From NCBI RefSeq assembly GCF_002214505.1, contig NZ_CP015103.1, forward strand, positions 496,001 to 560,000: DNA of 64,000 bases, read 5' to 3'. The notes beneath the pieces were generated by a model that had not been told where the DNA came from, did not search any database, and was given only the letters and a program-made list of their open reading frames with translations. Shown one piece after another: positions 62,350-64,000 of this stretch; position 1 is the first letter of the stretch, and the number at the start of each line of letters is the position of its first letter. Source of the DNA: Thermococcus siculi. GTDB taxonomy: Archaea; Methanobacteriota_B; Thermococci; Thermococcales; Thermococcaceae. The position numbers and the translations under genes were made by a program.

Positions 62350-62476
62350 GGGGAGGGGTAAAGGAAAGCCCAATAAAAAGTTAATGCCCTGCCTGGCGAG
62401 TGGGTTCTCTGAAAGCCTCTACTCTCTAACTCAACCGACGCAAAGGCTTATGAAGTTCCGCTTCTAGGGGCCTTTA

Positions 62477-62530
62477 GGGATGATGAGTCTGGAGCCCCCT
62501 GATCGGTGAAGAGGTTTCGCGGGGCTGACC
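62477..62530 (+). ncRNA. C/D box guide sRNA 3, ending just before a gene
   Basis: C GATGATGA (62479-62486), D' CTGA (62499-62502), C'-like GTGAAGA (62506-62512), D CTGA (62525-62528). Both guides are 12 bases: gtctggagcccc and ggtttcgcgggg. I could not assign targets from memory. A TATA-like GCTTATGAAG lies about 25 bases before the C box. The RNA runs to within 6 bases of the ATG at 62534. Confidence 0.75.
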
Positions 62531-62533
62531 GAA

Positions 62534-62812
62534 ATGATAAGGGATCGCATGTGCCGTGACTACATCGCGGAAATTGAGCGCCTGGAGCGCTCCATGCTGG
62601 AGCTGGAGGATCAGATAAACGAACTCAAGATGCAGCTCCGGCTGAAGGTGGACGAGGCCAACCGCCTCGCCATAGAGAACGCCAGTCTCAGACACAAGCT
62701 TGAACTCACGGAGAGGAGGGAGAGGTACCTTCTCGACCTCCTCCAGAAGCTGAAGGTTCCCCTCGTCATCGTCGATGAGGAGGAGTTCGAGGACGTCGAC
62801 GTCTCTGACTGA
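62534..62812 (+). CDS. small coiled-coil protein
   Basis: A protein of 92 residues with a continuous heptad pattern (IERLERSMLELEDQINELKM then RLKVDEANRLAIENASLRHK) and a short acidic C-terminal strand ending EEFEDVDVSD. Function unknown. The start may instead be ATG 62549 (AGGGATCGC upstream), which would leave it clear of the sRNA by about 18 bases. Convergent with the SNF gene (2-base gap). Confidence 0.7.
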   Translation: MIRDRMCRDYIAEIERLERSMLELEDQINELKMQLRLKVDEANRLAIENASLRHKLELTERRERYLLDLLQKLKVPLVIVDEEEFEDVDVSD

Positions 62813-62814
62813 GC

Positions 62815-64000
62815 TTAGCGGTGGTATTCCCTGGGCAGCCTTTTTCTCCTGAGTTGCAGCTCCCTCTCCAGCCTGCCGTTCAGGGCGAGTGCGGACAGTG
62901 CCACCGCAACGAGGAGTATCGGCGAGATCGGTGAACTCCAGCTCACGAAGGCGTAGAGGCCCAGAATCGCGGCGGTTATTATCCCAACCCATGCCCACGC
63001 CCTGAGCCATCCGGGTATGTAGCTCCTCCCCTTTGCGGCCGCGTAAGCCTCGATTATTCCCCCGAAGAGGATGAACGTTGAGACGGCCCCGTCCAGTATC
63101 TCAATGGGGTTAAAGCCGAGCCACGTGAGGAGGGACACGACCATTCCGATGGAGGCCGCTATGGTTAGCGATATTATCACCCCGTCCCCCCGGTGGATGT
63201 CCAGCAGTTCCGCCGTTATCCTTCCGGTGACCTCCCCTATCGGGAGCATGCTGGTCATCGCGGCCAGGAAGAGCGATACGTTGAAGGCGTAGAGTGCTGG
63301 AAGACCCAGCCTCTCCCTTATGAGCAGAGGGAGATCCTCGAACAGGAGGTCCGAGCTGTTCATCGTGGTTGAGGGTTCCGCCGTTATCAGGGTTGCTATC
63401 AACATTAGCCCTCCGAGTGCCATCAGCGTGTCCAGGACTGCCCCCGCGATAACTATTCCCGTCCCGGAACTCTTCCGTGGTAGTATGGCGCCGAGGAGCA
63501 GGTAAAAGCCCATTCCGACGCCCAGGGAATAGGCCGCCTGGGAGGCCATGTCCAGCGCCATCTTGAGGCTCAACCCCCTCCACGTTAGGATGTCCCGCAT
63601 CGTCTCCGAGAGGGCGGCGTTTCCAACGCTCTGATACATGTACCAGACCAAGACGGATGTGGCTATCACGAACAGCACGAAGGAGACCACCATGAAGTCG
63701 ATGGTTCTCCTCTTTCCCTTGACGAGGATTATGAGGATGATGAATATGAACAGGAACGCCATGCCCATGTTCCACGCCATGTTGTGGGGGATTTCTGGTA
63801 GAATAATCGAGCTGATGGTCCAGCCCCCCACGATGGAGTAGTAGCCGATGAGGAGGACGTCAAACACCAGAAACAGCAGTGCAAAGGCAGGTTTTCCGTA
63901 TTCCCTGGAGAAGTATTCCGTGACCTCGTACCCCTTTTTCTTGGTGGTCTCGACCGCCGCGGCCAGCATCCCGAGGAGAACGACGACCGATGCGATGTAA
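62815..64000 (-). CDS. SNF family sodium-dependent transporter (5' end outside window)
   Basis: A sodium:neurotransmitter symporter family protein that probably imports amino acids. The visible part is about 395 residues with ten or so membrane segments. The frame stays open past the ATG at 63969 to the window edge (residues YIASVVVLLGMLAAAVET are continuous), so the first membrane segment and true start lie outside. Landmarks are QAAYSLGVGMGFYLLLGAI with unwound-helix glycines, and LAAMTSMLPIGEVTGRITAEL. The C-terminus is basic. Confidence 0.88.
   Translation of the reverse strand, partial: YIASVVVLLGMLAAAVETTKKKGYEVTEYFSREYGKPAFALLFLVFDVLLIGYYSIVGGWTISSIILPEIPHNMAWNMGMAFLFIFIILIILVKGKRRTIDFMVVSFVLFVIATSVLVWYMYQSVGNAALSETMRDILTWRGLSLKMALDMASQAAYSLGVGMGFYLLLGAILPRKSSGTGIVIAGAVLDTLMALGGLMLIATLITAEPSTTMNSSDLLFEDLPLLIRERLGLPALYAFNVSLFLAAMTSMLPIGEVTGRITAELLDIHRGDGVIISLTIAASIGMVVSLLTWLGFNPIEILDGAVSTFILFGGIIEAYAAAKGRSYIPGWLRAWAWVGIITAAILGLYAFVSWSSPISPILLVAVALSALALNGRLERELQLRRKRLPREYHR

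Overview
The window is a gene-dense piece of a hyperthermophilic euryarchaeal chromosome, almost certainly Thermococcus or a close Thermococcales relative. The evidence is the archaeal promoter grammar (BRE/TATA boxes such as cttttaaa), the GGTGAT-type ribosome binding sites a few bases before most starts, several probable leaderless genes, archaeal-only families (DUF257, DUF460, DUF515, DUF2118, TIGR04076, TIGR00304), a GH57 4-alpha-glucanotransferase preceded by a Thermococcales Glycolytic Motif, MfnA decarboxylase, C/D box guide RNAs, and a permuted archaeal GTPase. No rRNA, tRNA, CRISPR array or intact insertion sequence was seen. Both ends cut genes: an OPT transporter at the left and an SNF sodium symporter at the right.

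Layout. 0-2.2 kb: OPT transporter and a companion membrane protein. 2.2-4.7 kb (-): THUMP RNA methyltransferase, permuted GTPase, TIGR04076 protein. 4.8-11.1 kb (+): a five-gene type IV pilus/Tad-like operon (DUF515 protein, secreted protein, ATPase, two GspF/TadC membrane proteins) with no visible pilin. 11.1-12.5 kb: FKBP and small proteins. 12.6-16.5 kb (+): a five-gene MoxR/DUF58/DUF4129 operon. 16.5-30 kb: housekeeping and accessory genes (PfkB kinase, M32 carboxypeptidase, VapBC, ASCH protein, geranylgeranyl reductase, pyroglutamyl peptidase, DUF460, a winged-helix/membrane pair, AAA_14-DUF4143 ATPase, TtuA-like thiolase, site-2 protease). 29.2-41.7 kb: a cell-surface sulfation island. 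41.7-42.1 kb: two C/D box sRNAs. 42.1-47 kb: CDF transporter, MfnA, CPA2 antiporter, HAD hydrolase, polyprenol kinase-like protein. 47-52.5 kb: a large secreted protein with three homologous beta domains, divergent from 4-alpha-glucanotransferase. 52.5-64 kb: DUF257, a second TtuA-like protein, COG2509 flavoprotein, CBS protein with two antiporters, MarC, HisS, a lipoprotein PLD nuclease, a third C/D sRNA, and the SNF symporter.

The most coherent system is the sulfation island. Sulfate adenylyltransferase and APS kinase would make PAPS. A DHH/DHHA1 phosphoesterase could remove the PAP by-product. A TauE/SafE carrier may move the sulfur oxyanion. Two sulfotransferases with visible PAPS-binding motifs, two glycosyltransferases, a polysaccharide flippase and two alkaline-phosphatase-superfamily enzymes fit sulfated-glycan synthesis, export and editing. 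No sulfate-reduction genes are present here, so the pathway looks biosynthetic. A ribbon-helix-helix gene at the head of the sulfate operon sits below three 10-bp phased repeats that look like its operator, and a VapBC module is lodged inside the operon.

Functional calls are from reading sequences and recalled family features; no database search was run.
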